DNA of 64,000 bases from Dermanyssus gallinae (Eukaryota; Arthropoda; Arachnida; Mesostigmata; Dermanyssidae), in assembly GCA_003439945.1 (NCBI GenBank), contig QVRM01005400.1:231001-295000 (forward strand), read 5' to 3'. The translations under genes and the position numbers were made by a program. Position 1 is the first letter of the stretch. Each line of letters begins with the position of its first letter. Shown one piece after another: positions 38,601-52,766 of this stretch. Under the pieces are notes generated by a model. The model saw only the letters and a program-made list of their open reading frames with translations, had not been told where the DNA came from and made no database searches.

Positions 38601-41600
38601 AGCTATCGATGACCGTCGCTACTTTTTGATTTGGTTTGACGTTGATTTCGTTATTGTTGTGCTGCCGCATGTACGGCAGCGTTGTTGAATCGTTCATTCG
38701 TTGATTTTTTTCTAGTAGTGCTTGTTGTTCTTGTTGTTGTTGTTGTTGGAACTGTGTGTAACAGCGGTGGAAGCAATAGTGACAGTTGCGGTGGCTGGAG
38801 TACAAAAGTATAAAGACATGCTGAAATTACAGGGTACTACTGATTATAGTAGTTGTTGGTGTGTGTGCCATGACAAGAGGGGATTGTGGGTAGGACCTCA
38901 ACGGAGGGTCGAAAACTAGAAGGAGGATTTTGTTTGGAGGTGTTTGTGTGAAATGCATGCAGATCGCCGCACGTTCCGTTCGATCGAGACGACACTAAAC
39001 AGTAACGGCAGTTGCTCGCGGCATTGCTGCTTGCTAAGTTGGCCTGCAAATGTCGAGCCCGGTGGCGTGGTGGTGGCATGCGTCTGCGCCTCGCGACCGG
39101 AGGAGACACATAGCATGTGCGCGGGTTCGAGCCCCACCGTTGCCCCACATTTGCATTTATGGGGGTCCGTCTATGAAGCAATGCGAAAACCAGTCCCATG
39201 GACGTTAAATCATAGCTGAGAATCAGCCCCAAAAGGATTTTTTTAAAAGTTGGCCTGCTGCCGCGCCATCCACAGAAGCACATGTTGCTACGGCCAAGTG
39301 GCACAAGTGGCCCGCCCGACAGGATTTGCCGAAGTCCGAGCTACGAAGTCCGAGGTCTTTAGTAGTATTAGCCAGAGAAGGTGCTGCGTTCCTCGTTCGG
39401 GAGCTTTGCTCACGGCCAGAGTCCTTTGGCGTGCTCTTTCGCTTTGCCTTGGCCGCTTATTCTTGTTCTTCTTCTTTTTCTTCTTCTTCTTGCTCTTCCG
39501 GACTAGAAGGCTCTTCTAGACTCTCTGCTCCACTGAGCCCTACGGCTCGAGGCGACTGCCATTCAGCACTTTCTTTCACCGGCATCTAACTGGCGGTGGA
39601 CCGTGACTTCTACTGCTGCTACTACTACTACTATCACGTCGAGGAGACGACGCAACGCTCGAGTTTCCGTTCCACCTATTGTATACAGTACTCCGCCAGC
39701 TCCGGCTGTTTCACAGATACAAAACGAAATGACGTGTCGCGCCTGGTTGAAACCACCGACCGCCAAAAGGCCGTGTGGTTCACGTAGGACGGATATCGCG
39801 TTGGCTAGCGTGTGTTGTTCTGTGTTGGGTTGTTGGTTTCGCTTAGTCGGACAAATCATCGAGACAGACGATCGAGAGTATCAGATGAAAGAAAGATGAT
39901 GATGATTCGACGTAACTACCGTAAACGCCTGCAAGTCGTGTCCTTGATTTTGAGTCTTCCTGTCAAGTAATGGCCCCAGTGTTGAGTGCCAAACTAACTA
40001 CTGGGTTGGTGGTTGCACGATTGAGTCTTTGTTCTGTGAGTCATTTAAGTCACTGACTTTGCTCTTTATTTCGTTCCGAAACATCGAGTTTGGTTTTACT
40101 GACATTTTCGGAAATAACAATTTTTGTTCGAAACGTTTTGCAATACTCCTCTGCGATTTCGGCAACATATGTGCAGCGCGGACAGGAATTTTGGTTACCC
40201 GCTGGATGTGTTTCTCTTGCATGTGTTTGGTTGAAGCAAGGTCGAAATGATTTTCCTCTCTGTGCGTTGCCTTCGATTGTGTCCGATTGCGGCGAATCGT
40301 TTTGCCGATGTAAAGGGAGAAAACAAAAACAACATTCATCGCAGGTAAAAGAACAGTTTCAGAGGGTGTCAGTAGAAAAATTGACGTTTTTCACATCCAC
40401 TTCCGCTAACGAATTTGAGGCCTGTCCCAGTTTGCAACAGCGACGCGTTGACGTACCGGTCAGCTTGTATGACACCTGATACTTTCTTTCACGTGTGTTT
40501 CGTGACTAGGTCTCTAGTTGCCGTTCGTTCTGTGTAGAACTGTGCTAACCAATCGATGCTTCGCAGCTAACCAATCGATGCTTCGCAGCTAACCAATCGA
40601 TGCTCTGCCTTCACGAATATGCTAACGCTAGAAATCCCCAAGCTTTGCCTTTCCGTGTCGTAGAGGTTGACGCTAAAAACAACCTTACTATAAACCCACA
40701 CGGGGATGCGATTTTCGATGCGTCTGCTAAGTCTACGCCGCCGAAGCTGAAAAGCCAACCTGAAGTAATACGCTTGCCGACCGCCGTCGGCTTAGGTTTT
40801 CATTAGCTCCCCACTAATCTCCATCTATCGGGTGGGTTCTATTCCAGGAAAGGAAAGCAAACCAGGGAAAAACGAGTACGTTTTTCAGCCAATCAAAATT
40901 ATCCGCGCGGGCAGAACCACAACTTCGACGACAGCCAGCTCTATTGAGAACAATACTGCGTGGTTGCAGAGTTTCTAATCGTTTCGTTAGTTACAAGTTG
41001 TGGCTTGTTGTTCGTAGAACCCCTGATCGATCCTTCTCTGGCTGCTGAATGCTGGGGCCGCCCTGCTACAGCTGGGTACGTTTTCGTATAGGCGCGCTAG
41101 TCGATGGAAAACTGTTGTTGCAACTTTTTTTTAACTGTTCCCGATGTCGGTCTGTTCCCCAGCGGCAAGTTTGAAAACAGAACGAAAATACTGGTAGTCG
41201 TAGCAGCGGCAGCAGCAATAACAGCAGAAGCAAATCAGTCCAGGTTGAGACGGGTCCGGGGCGCCAAATACCCAGCCAATGAAACGTCAACATTGATCGG
41301 TGGTCACCTGGGGCAGTCGAGTGTCGGATCGGATGCCTTTCAGCCAGGATGTCCGATCCTTTGTTGTGGGTTTTGTCGTCGTCGTCGTCATCGTCCTCCG
41401 GGGGTGCTGTCTGACGGACGTTTCGATTTTATTTTCGTTTCTCTTGCCAGACTCGGCGGTGAAGTGACTCTGTGATATGATGACAATAACAACGTTTAGC
41501 AGCAATAACAGTAGCAACATTGGGTGTACACTTGGCACACTTCGGTTTGGCTGTACTTGATTTGTCCCGCTAGCTCGAATGTCGGAAAGCGGTTTCCTCA

Positions 41601-41993
41601 AATATCTCACTTTTAGGCGGCGCTCATATCGTCTAAGCAACTTCACCTATTTCGCACGAACGACACACACCTTTCGCTTTCTCCTTTCTGTCTCGACAGT
41701 AGCGTTCATTATGCATTGACATATGACTGACCCTTTTGTGTATCCTCAATCTCATATCATATTTCCCCTGGCTCATCAACAAAATAGACCAAGGCCAGAA
41801 GTAGTGGATATTTGTAACGCTTGCTAACGACTGACTGGCGCGAAGGCTAATATTGACAATAGACAAATTATATATGTATATTTACACATATATGTATATG
41901 CCTATGCGGGATGGTGTGAAGGAAATAACTTGCGGCTGTATGCCACGAGTATTCGTGGCGGGTAGGACTTGATTTGTTGCAACATAGAGATAG

Positions 41994-42053
<60 letters not shown>

Positions 42054-42495
42054 GCGGGAGAAAACGAAAGCGATTCAGTTAAGTGCGAATTGAACCACAA
42101 GTAATAACGCCATGTGCTGGTGAGTATCTCTTGTTTCTGAGCTTGCTCGGAAAACAGCAAGAAGGATTTTCCTTACCGGCCCTTTACGTGTGTCTTTAAA
42201 TCCGTATCTGGGTGTGCGCGTGTGTATGATGATGGCATCACTTGTATTCCTCTTCGGCCACACTCGATGTGTTAGTACGTCTCGTAGCATCATTATGAAG
42301 TATGATAGGTCGAGGTACACTTGAATTTGGAGTTAAGACGCTGCACAGACCTAGTCATGACTGTATGCATGTATAGATGATGGGTGCGTATAGTGCGCAT
42401 CGTGTGTGAAAGTATGAATATATGTACATCTAACTATCTAGAAGAAGAAGCTTGATGGCACGCGTGACACGTGTATGTTACCATACTAAAAGCTG

Positions 42496-42538
<43 letters not shown>

Positions 42539-45500
42539 TATATATGCAGTCGTGCCTTGCTGCATTTGGTTGCTAGTCGTCAATGCTATCCCTCTCTCTA
42601 GCTGTGATGGTGTTGGTTGGCTAGGCTAGATTTGGAGAGTTTTATCATCGTTTTGTCGTTGTCGTTGTTTGCGGAGTGCGTTGCTGTACGCATAGCTGGC
42701 CGATCGCCGGCCGTTCGCGGTCGCTGTGCTACGGTGTGTCGCTTCGATGCTGCTCTCGCTTGATCTTCTACTACTACTACTACTACGAAGGCTAAGGCTA
42801 CTGAGACTTAGCGAGGGGGAGGAAAGAAAAGCCAGCGAAAGACAGAGAGAGAGAGAGGAGGTAGACATAGGGGGTAGTGGAGGGGGGGGGGGACACGCGC
42901 TAGTCCCCGACACACCCCACTTTTGGTCATGGCAATTTACGTCATGTTTGCGTTCACGTTTATCGTCAAGAACTCCGGGAAGCAAAGCGTTGTCCGATCG
43001 ATGGGTCGATTCGCAGAAGGCGATCGTGTGCCCGCGGGTGTGTTCGCTGCTTCTCGACAGTAGTACCATCCACCGTCAGCGGTGATCGGCATTGTTGTTG
43101 CTGTTGTTGTCATTGTTGTCGCTGTTGTTGTTGCTGTTGTTGTTGTTGTCATTGTTGTCGCTGTTGTTGTTGTCGTCGTCGTCATTGTCAAATTGTCAAG
43201 GCAGTAGTAGCACGAGGAGTAGTAACAATAGCGGGAATAATGGAACATACGTAATCGGAACATACTGTCGGCTAAATAAATGGCGTTAACACCAGAAACA
43301 GAGAGATGTCTTGGAGAAACGTCTGCGAGGATCATTGTTGTATTGCACAAGATGGAAGAAGGTGGCGGTGGTGGTGTTATTTATCTTCCTTTCATCATGC
43401 GCAGTGGTATTTGCACCGAGCGGCCGACACAATTTAAATTAGAAGAATTTTAAAATGAGAGAGTTATACAGAAAGCGTGGTTGGGAGAGGGGTTGATTGA
43501 TTGGTGTATTATTGTTCGCTTGACATGTATACCTTATGAAAAAAATAGCTGACTTGTGTACGTCACCCCCTTTATATGAGGCTTGCTTAGAGGGGCAACA
43601 TGAGCGGGTTGCAACATGCTAGGGTTTCTCCAACAGTCCTTGTGGCAGCATGGTCGCTGACTCTCAGCGGTGTGGTTTATCATCTGCTCCCAATGAGCAT
43701 TCAATCGCTCCAAGGCAATTCGACACACCGGTAGGGGACTACACCTATTGCGGTGTGTTTCGAAAAAAAGAACTGTTCAGAGAGATTCAACACGCTAGCA
43801 TCATCGTCATTCTTTTTTTTAGTGTAGTTCTGCTGGTTATTGTCCTGTGTGTCATTGTCATGTCTACGAGACACAGACCGACTCTCGGTTCCAGTAGCTG
43901 TGTGAGTGTTGTCTCTATGTGACTTTATTTAATTCTGTATATACAGACGGCTGCAGGTCGCTTAGAGCTGTAAAAAGGTATTTCCGCGAGTATTTGTATC
44001 GGGGGGGGGGGGGGGGGGGGCTTCGAGTTGAGCCGAGACACAAAGTGAGAGACGGAACTTTGTATATTATATAGTGTTCTCTCGTTCTTACGCCTATTAG
44101 GCCAAGACAGCAGGCATCCGACCGGTTGGTTCCCTGATTGGTTAGGTCCGGAGCGTTACTAAGTCGGTCCGGAGTCGGTGGCGGTCGCGTAGCCGTGTTC
44201 GTAATAGGCTTTGACAGTACTCGAATGGACCACGCCCAAATGACATTGAAATTGAAGCATTTCTAAAATCAACGTGCGCGAACGAAGATCGGCAACGACG
44301 AAGAGCGTGGGCTGAGAGCGCCGGGGTACGTAGCCCTGGTCGAGCTCCCTGCGGGACGATCTGAGACTCGCATACCGGAACTGGTGTCGAACCACCACAT
44401 GCACAGGCACACAGGCCGCATGCATCGGCGTTCCAGTTTTCCAGGGTTCTAAGGGCTGTGTAACGCCCCGGGGCTTCTACCAACTTCCACTGCAGTTGGT
44501 TCATGTTGCGGAACGATATGATACGAAAACACAATATGATCGATCTATGGCCGCGTACGACCGTTGGACAGTTGTTGTTTTGGGTGTGAAGCAGCAGCAG
44601 CAGCGATAGCGCCGCCTTCGTATGTGTGCTTCCTTGGGGCAGGACTACGACCCGAGCGATGGCTTACAGGACGGCATACACGTGCGCTCTGTGTCATTAT
44701 GTAGGTTGTGTTGACTGTTCGATCGATAGAGACGTCGTGCTCTGCCTCTGGGGCCGTGGGCTGGTGTGTTTCAACCGCCGTAAACTATGCGTAGTTAATT
44801 GCAAAGCTATGCAAGGTTACGCAAGCCGCGCAAGACACTTCCGCACACGCACACTTTTTGTACTGTCGTTGCTTATCTGCTAACAAATGTTTATCACTCA
44901 TTTGATTCATGTATTACTTTGAAGAAATATATTCTGGTGGAATGCTAGTCGCCGTGCCTTTGTTGCTCTCCTAGGCAAGGATGCTAATCGACCCCTCAGA
45001 CCTGACGATATAGGGCTCGGGGTTCGTTAACAATTTAAAGAACGAAGCGGGGGAACAAATCGTTCCAATCAATCAACAAGTGAATGATGACGCTTGGGTA
45101 ACACGATCACGAATGAATTAATGAAGATTATTACATTAATAGTGTTTTCGGCGTATGGCACTGCGTTCGTGACCGTGCCGTTTACGTTGGAGAAAACAAC
45201 ATGTAATTGACAGCTGGCGTATGCGAAATTTGACCCGAACGCTAACCGAGGTAATGACTGGGAACGCTCGATTGTCGCAGCAAGAAGATCTTCCCACCCT
45301 ATGAAAATGAACTTTTCCTCCCTCTAGAAATGAGCGACTGCTCTCTCTCTAATATACAGACTCTAGATTAAGCTTTTATCATCATTTCAAATCATGTATT
45401 TAAAAAGGGCAGATTGCTCTCTGGCGGCCATCATAAGTGCCCCTGTAGCGCTGGCAAAAGAGATTCTGCCGGCCGTCGGCAAATTGGAACCGCCGGCAGC

Positions 45501-45979
45501 GATGTACAATGAATGCGCGAACCGAAGAGAGAGAACCACAGAGTGACATATGCGCAAACCGAAGTTCCCCACAGAGTGACATAAGTGTGTCTGTCCTTGC
45601 ACTAAGTGACAGTGACTGTGTCCGTCGTCACCTGTATGTGTACTACAGAGTTCTGTCCTGCCCTGAGTCCTGCCAAAAAAATTGCAGGAAAAGAAGATGG
45701 TGACTATCGGTGATAAAAGCGGCGCATAGATGACTGTTGGCTGGCAGCCTGGCGAATAAAATCGACGAAGTTGGCAGGCTGGATTCGTGTATTGCATGTC
45801 GTTTTGTAGTCTCTTTACCTATCATAGAGATGATTGTTCTCCGTTTGTTGCCCCATTGTCGAGTTGATTCGCGTTAAATCCGTTGACGCTTACCGCGCGT
45901 TTGAGCGGGCAAGTGAGTAAGTGAGTCATTTATTTGTAAGCCTTTCGACACCGACAACGGTTATGTCGTTGTTAGTGTA

Positions 45980-46029
<50 letters not shown>

Positions 46030-46652
46030 GCTGAGACGAGAGCAATGTAAGTCGTTCCGTGGCATTAGTACACGCACGAATCGAATTTTTTACGTATGCG
46101 ATACTCACTTACAACGTCTCTACACACGTATGCATACTGTCATTTAGGTACAAAAATGACCAATTTTGGTAGAAAAATAGATCATACATTGATGAGTTGC
46201 GGACCTAAGTCGTCTGCGTCAATTTAGCTTGAACTTGCGTGCCGATGTTGGCATTAGACATCGTACTCATCGCCTTGTTCTATGGCGGCGGGTGCTTGCG
46301 AAAGAGGCGCTTGCGCGGGTTGACTCGACGAAGTGCCTGCATTCTCCGACCTGAATCTGTTCTGCCTACTCTTTCGTTGAAGTAAAGCGTGTTTTTATCG
46401 CAGGAATTCAATTATGTGGGCAATTATGTGGGCGTCTCTAGCACGATAATGATTAATTACGATAATGATTAATAATTAATTGAGCTTACGCGAGTATCTC
46501 CGGTCAGACAGCAAGCACACGTTTTCTTGTCGTTTTACTTTTCTAAAATTGTTTGCTTAATGTCAGAAGGGAGAGCATTTTTTGGCTGCTTATTCAGTCC
46601 AACATGATTTAACATGAACGTCGATGTCCGCAGAAAAGATTCTTGCAAAACT

Positions 46653-46705
<53 letters not shown>

Positions 46706-48181
46706 GTCACTTAAACGAATTATAACATCACGATGACCCAGCTTAACTCGGGCTTAGTTTCTCTCTTCGAGTTATTAGAAAGTTTTATTTTTGTAGTTGG
46801 AACGAGCGGTATCGTCATTCGCTCGACTATTAGTCAAGCCGCTCTCTCTGAAGTGTGTTCCCCAAATTGTAGTTTGCCCGAGTCAGTAATGCAATACAAT
46901 GCCTTTATGGTTCCATTACCACTCGGTCAAGTTGGGACAGGGAGTGGAGTGCGAAAAGTGATATTGCTGTTCTTGTCATTTGCTATAGAGTTAGTTATGT
47001 GCTATAGAGTTGAAACTTGAAATTTGGGATCACGTTGATCTCATATACTCCCACGTTAACGATAGTTTTAGAAATGGCTGCCGACACTTCACACCTATAA
47101 CCATACGGGACACAGCTCACGCATACCTACTGGTTATGTAATCTATTATTTGCTTCTACATATACCAGTATACGGGCACGGATTTTTCTAGCAGTTTTCG
47201 CACGTGAGCATTCTCCAGCTCGATGTAAGGCGACTGATGCAGGCTACTGATGCTAACTCGTAACTGCCCAGTAGAAATCGCTCATATGTTGGCGGAAATA
47301 CACTTGCTCAGTTACAATTTTATTATTCGCATGATATATTAATGTATATGGTGCACCGTGTATTTCACGTTTCTTTAAACTGTGTTACAGTAAGAAATAC
47401 TTGTGTTGGCATACCACAGTTTGCCTTCTCAGCCCTAGTGTTGTATACTGTGTTAATGATATAGGACTAAGAACAAACGAAGACGTCTTAGTTTTTCTTT
47501 AATCCTATATCATTCAAATATTATAATCATATAGGATGGAAGCCATCAAATAATGCACACGTGTGTCTACACACAATATTTCCTTCCTTTGACAATGGTG
47601 CTTGGATGTATCAGTGCAAAACCGTACACGGGCATTAGCCTTACGGAAAAACAAATAAAGTTATGGTCATCGCACATGTTATTAATAAAACGCACTTATA
47701 TAAAAAAAAAACGTTACTTTATTGTATCAGCAGCTAGCTATTTGTGGCTGAAAGTCGCGGTGATTACCAACTTTTTTGCCTATGTTTGCCTCTCCAGAAG
47801 TTAACAGTCTCGTAGGAAAAATATTGCACATCTACCACAATGAGGGGGTGGTGCCAATTTTGCGCCATATCATTGTTGTTATTTTTTTCTTCAATAAAAT
47901 AATTTTGGTGAACTATGGTTACTAATATTCGCTTCTGCCTGTGTTACCCTATTTCAGACACAACACATGGGAACCCGAGGAGAACATACTGGACGTCCGG
48001 CTCCTCGAGGCCTTCGAAGCTTCGTAAGTGATGTTTAGGTAGACTTGTGTGACAGATGCGGATACGTTGTCGTAAACAACGCTGTGTTGGTGGGCATCTA
48101 ATTCTTGCATCGGAAGCAAATTACCCCGAACTGTATCAGCGACCCTCGTAGCACAATGTTCTATCGAAACATACGTGAATA

Positions 48182-48216
<35 letters not shown>

Positions 48217-48439
48217 CGCTTACCCAAATGCAGACTCGGCTGTGCTGCATGGCATGGCAGTCTCTGTATGTCGTTTTGTTGACGGTGCGACACCAGCTAC
48301 GCCGATCGAATTAGTCATACCCAGAAGCCGCGTGAGAGCTGTTTAGCTTGACGCTATCCTCTCGGTTGAATATCAATGACTTACATATGTTGGACCTATA
48401 CAGTTTACTGGCAGAATAAATAATGCTGTAATACAGGTG

Positions 48440-48483
<44 letters not shown>

Positions 48484-51400
48484 TGTGAGAGTTGGTGTTA
48501 TTTGTGATACGTTTGAGTCTGTAGTTTTTCTAGTGTCGTGTGGATAAAGCTAAATATATATATATATATGTGTTGTTAATGACTCTAGGTACGATGACAT
48601 CTATAGCTACATTTTTGAGTCAACGATTTTAAACAGAATTGTGGTCACATTACGATTACTGATATTATGGTTTTACTTTTAATATTACCCCTTTGTAACT
48701 TTTTCTGTAGGTATTGCGGAAACAGCTTGATAGTTTGTGTCAGACATGTTTTGTGATAAATTAAACAGTTGCGGAAGATAAGAAGATCTTGTTGATGATG
48801 CCCTTAGGGGGAAGAGTTTCTGTTATTCAGTACACAGCTTTAATGCTTACGCCGCCGCGCTGTATCCGGCAGCGGGCTGATTGTTAAGTCATCTTTATTT
48901 GTTTGTATTTCCTTAAAGTCGGAGCATTTTAATGTATTGGAGATTTTGAACCTATCACTCAGCCGTGAGTCCAAAACAGGTTTCTGAAATAACTTTTCAG
49001 TTTAGATGAGGTGAATCCGGGAATGGATTATGGTAGGTCATGGTAAAAAAATACAACAAACGGCTAGCATAGATGCCTCAAGATCTCTGCTGGAGCTCTT
49101 CATGACATAAACCGATACAGTTGTTTTTTGGAATTGAAATGAAAAGGAATGTTAATGAATCAAGTTCCTGGGATTTATTTGAACTGTTCTACTTTTTACA
49201 TAGACAATTAGTTATCCATCGTTTCCATACCCGCCATATGTTCCGTATCTCGAAGTTTCTTAATTATTAATTAGCGCAGTAGATAATATAGCGGAGCTTT
49301 ATTATCCGCCCAACTCGCATCCCTTTAAATCTCTCCCGTTGAAAGTGGTGCATTTATTTGACAGAGTATTGCTGTTGTCTCCGGTTTATGCCACAATTCT
49401 ATTGCAGACAAGCAAAGGAGCAGGCTAAGAGGAATCAACTGAAGGCCAAGACCCATAAAAAGGATACTGCCGCCACGATCACAACACCTCAACAGCAACA
49501 CCATCAGGTGAGTCCCGTTTATATATATGTATATATTTCTCGACCGAATATTTTTGTTTTGTTTATGCGAGAATAAGGTTATGATTGCGCGTAACGAGCG
49601 TTATGATCAAGCATACAAACTTGTTTGCTTACCCTATACCGGAATTTTAGATGTGGCAATTAGGTACTGTATAATTTTTTAGTTTTATGGTTTACCTGGT
49701 ACTCACTATAGCTAGGTAGGTAACCTTTGTTCCACCATGTTGTTGACATGATAAGCTATTCATTTGATCATTAAAGTAGATTAGTAAGTTGATTGATGAG
49801 GTCAATAAATTTGAACAGAGTAACGGTAACACTTAGGTTATCGTTCGTGCCTTATACTCTTAATGAGATAAACTATTAATGTTATTAACACAGTATTAGT
49901 ACGTTGATGAGTGATAATCACGAAACACGAACAGCATGAATGTTACCCAGGCCAAACATAACCGACAACAAGTACTAGAGCTAAATCGCCCAAGGCACCG
50001 TGTAAGAGGAGATACGCTTCTCACTTGAGGTGATACGCACAGCACCGTTTCAGCCTCTCCTCGACATAAACAATACTGCCGTAGTAGCAATGGGGCATTA
50101 GTATTTATTTTGCAATAGTGGTGGTGGTGTGGGCAATAACTACCTATCTATTATTGTATATTGGCTATTAGATGCCTTAGCGACTTTGATGACGTGTTGG
50201 GTTGATTCGCCTCTGACGCAACATGCTACAGCAGCAACCTTATCAAAAGAAAGGCAAATAGACAAGATGACCCAGACCAGAACGGCTGAAGTTACTCACT
50301 TTTCTCTCAGCCAGCTGCTGCACTAACGCAAGTTTTCGTCCTCCTACACTAAGAGGCAAATGCCATCACCTTGGTAACTACTCCCACTGTGTCGCCTTTT
50401 GGCTCAGTCGTGTGGGCGTGTTGTTTTCTCGCCATTTCGGACGCCGCCATTCGCCTTTGATTCTCCGGGAGAGATTCAGCTACGGCACTTGCTTTTACCA
50501 CGACTCTTTCCGCCTGTCAGATGGACATCTCGCCCCCTCACCCCCCCCCACGCAATTTGCTCTTTTTATCGTTCTACATTGCAGTTTGGCAATAAAACTA
50601 CACATAGATAGGAGACGGAGCACGCTTTACGTTCCACTGCAGCGTTGCTCCGAAATACGGCGGCGGCGGTGGTGGTGATGGTGATGTCCGCTGCCGGGCT
50701 TAGTAAAGTTTCGAGGTAGCTTACTAAACCTGCTCGTCGGTCGCTTTTGTGTCTGACAGTACTGTCATAGCTGTTGCGGTCGTGGTCGTAATAGTAAACG
50801 CAGCAATTATAACTCACTAGAAATAAGATTAACTAGTAATCATGGCTTTCATCGTCATCGTTGCTGATGTTACTATTTTTCTGTCGCCGTTACCGGTTGT
50901 TTGTTTCTCGTGCTGCTGTCTGTACGTGCCAGTCTCGACCACGTGTTCTATTTTTTGCCATTCCCACTAGCTTATTGTTGTTGTTGTCGTGGTGCAAGTT
51001 CTATCTTAAATTATATGCGCCGTGCGCTTGAGGTAGAGTGCTAGTTAACGAGTTATCGACGCGGCATCTTTGCAGCTGATCTCACCGCAGTTCAGGGGCA
51101 ATCTTGATTGGGACCATCTCGTTCGGCTACGCCATAGCGTGCTGTCGTCGTGGTTTGGTGTCCTACTCCTTTTCCAAATACGATCCCCATCAGTCGTCTG
51201 TTTTTCTGATTCTTGCCTGCGGTGCGGCCGGCTGGATGTCTCATCTCAGTCGCTTCCGGCGACCAACGCACAAAACTGCGACGCTTACTTTATTATATCA
51301 TTATTTTATTATATTATATTAGTTAGTTAGTATAACAGTTGCCTGCTGCTGTAGTTTCAACGTATCGAATAGCCGCACCATAATAGCAGTGGCAAAAGCT

Positions 51401-52725
51401 GTCAATCGGCACAAACGATAGACGAGTCCCTCGAGAGGAGACCTTAGCAGACGACCTTGAAGATATAAAGCGAGGTTAGCTGTGAGCAAACATGAGAACG
51501 CACCAGCGACGAGGGCTACAACACTAACAGTAAGCTGAAAACTCTCGCAAAATAGTGCCGGTAACTAATAACCGCGACAACAACAACAACAACAATAACA
51601 CCATCGAGAAGGCGAAAGGGACTTTTAATAACAATTACGAACAGCAGCAAGTAACCCGATCGTCGGTTACTGGTGTAAGCTGTGCACAGATGGCAAAACT
51701 GCAGGCATTACTGCCAAATGCTCGCGATTTGCGTAGCTCGGCGCAAGTTGCTATGCACAATAATGCACGCAGCATTTATTTATGGCACTGTGCGGTGGGG
51801 CTCCTTTTAGGAACAGATCACGTGAAACATTTTAGGATTTTGGTGCAAGCATGGTATTGTTCCTTTAGCGTTCAAGCTTATCTAAAAGCCTGCCTATATA
51901 TACTTACATCGGAGAGTTTGTGCACAATGTCTTTGCGAAGTAGGGTTTTTAAAGCATATTCTGATGGGCAAGAAGAGGATGAAGATTTTCAGAGTCTTAT
52001 CAGACATTTTGCTCTCATTACGTTTTCATCGCAGGAATGTTTTTTGCACACTACATGTTATTTTCCAACTTTTTCGTTAGACGAGATTTCCAATAGGCGA
52101 ACATACATGATAGGACTACATAACTAAACATTCGTACTTTATATTCCATGATGTGACGAGAATAGAAGTTAATGCTGTAATTCCTGCAAATAATTTGTTA
52201 ATATACGTGTTTTTACACAGATACGAGATGAAGCCGAAAAGGACGACCAGGCCAGTAAAGATAACTCCGAGGATGAACTGCTGGTGAACGCAGAGAAGGA
52301 GGATGCAGGCAGTAGACAGAGCCGCAAGGATGGATCTGGGCAGAGGAGTGCACACAAAGAACAACGGTCCACCAAGGAAAAGGACGTCCATCCAGGACGT
52401 GATTCACAACAACAACAGCCGCAGCAGCCACAACAACAGCAGCAGGAGCCCCATTTGCGAGATGGAAACCACGGGGAAAAGGAGTCGAAGGAGTCCGTCT
52501 CAAAGGATGTGAAGGACTCCAAGGAAAAGGATAAAGATCGAAGGAGCCCGCTTCCGAGCAGACCCCTTAGCGCGTCAGGTTTTGTTGAAAGCCCCGCCGA
52601 GGCGGTTAAAGTGAACCAGAGATGTGTCACTCCCCTGGCCAAGGAGCACCTCAAGGAGATTTGTAAGTAGCATTTTCTGATAAAGGGCGTGTAACAACTA
52701 TGCGTGTGTATATAGCTACGTTGTT

Positions 52726-52766
<41 letters not shown>

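Larger units (their letters stand above)
20307..47957 (+). other. Pc intron 2 (27.65 kb)
   Basis: GTGAGT...TTTCAG. It splits the chromodomain between residues 37 and 38. It contains two inverted SINE copies, a LINE fragment, a LINE tail copy, tandem repeats, palindromes and at least ten (AT)n tracts, listed separately. Other (AT)n tracts include 26606-26640, 29980-30007, 37484-37508, 41995-42030, 42499-42535, 45981-46028 and 46655-46700. No nested gene is supported, though the GC-rich island at 36820-37340 is noted among the findings. Confidence 0.85.

Noticed and set aside
46733..47020. 95-codon plus-strand frame in intron 2 with hydrophobic stretches
   Set aside because: No family recognised, no upstream promoter or splice evidence; its length is within chance for this composition.
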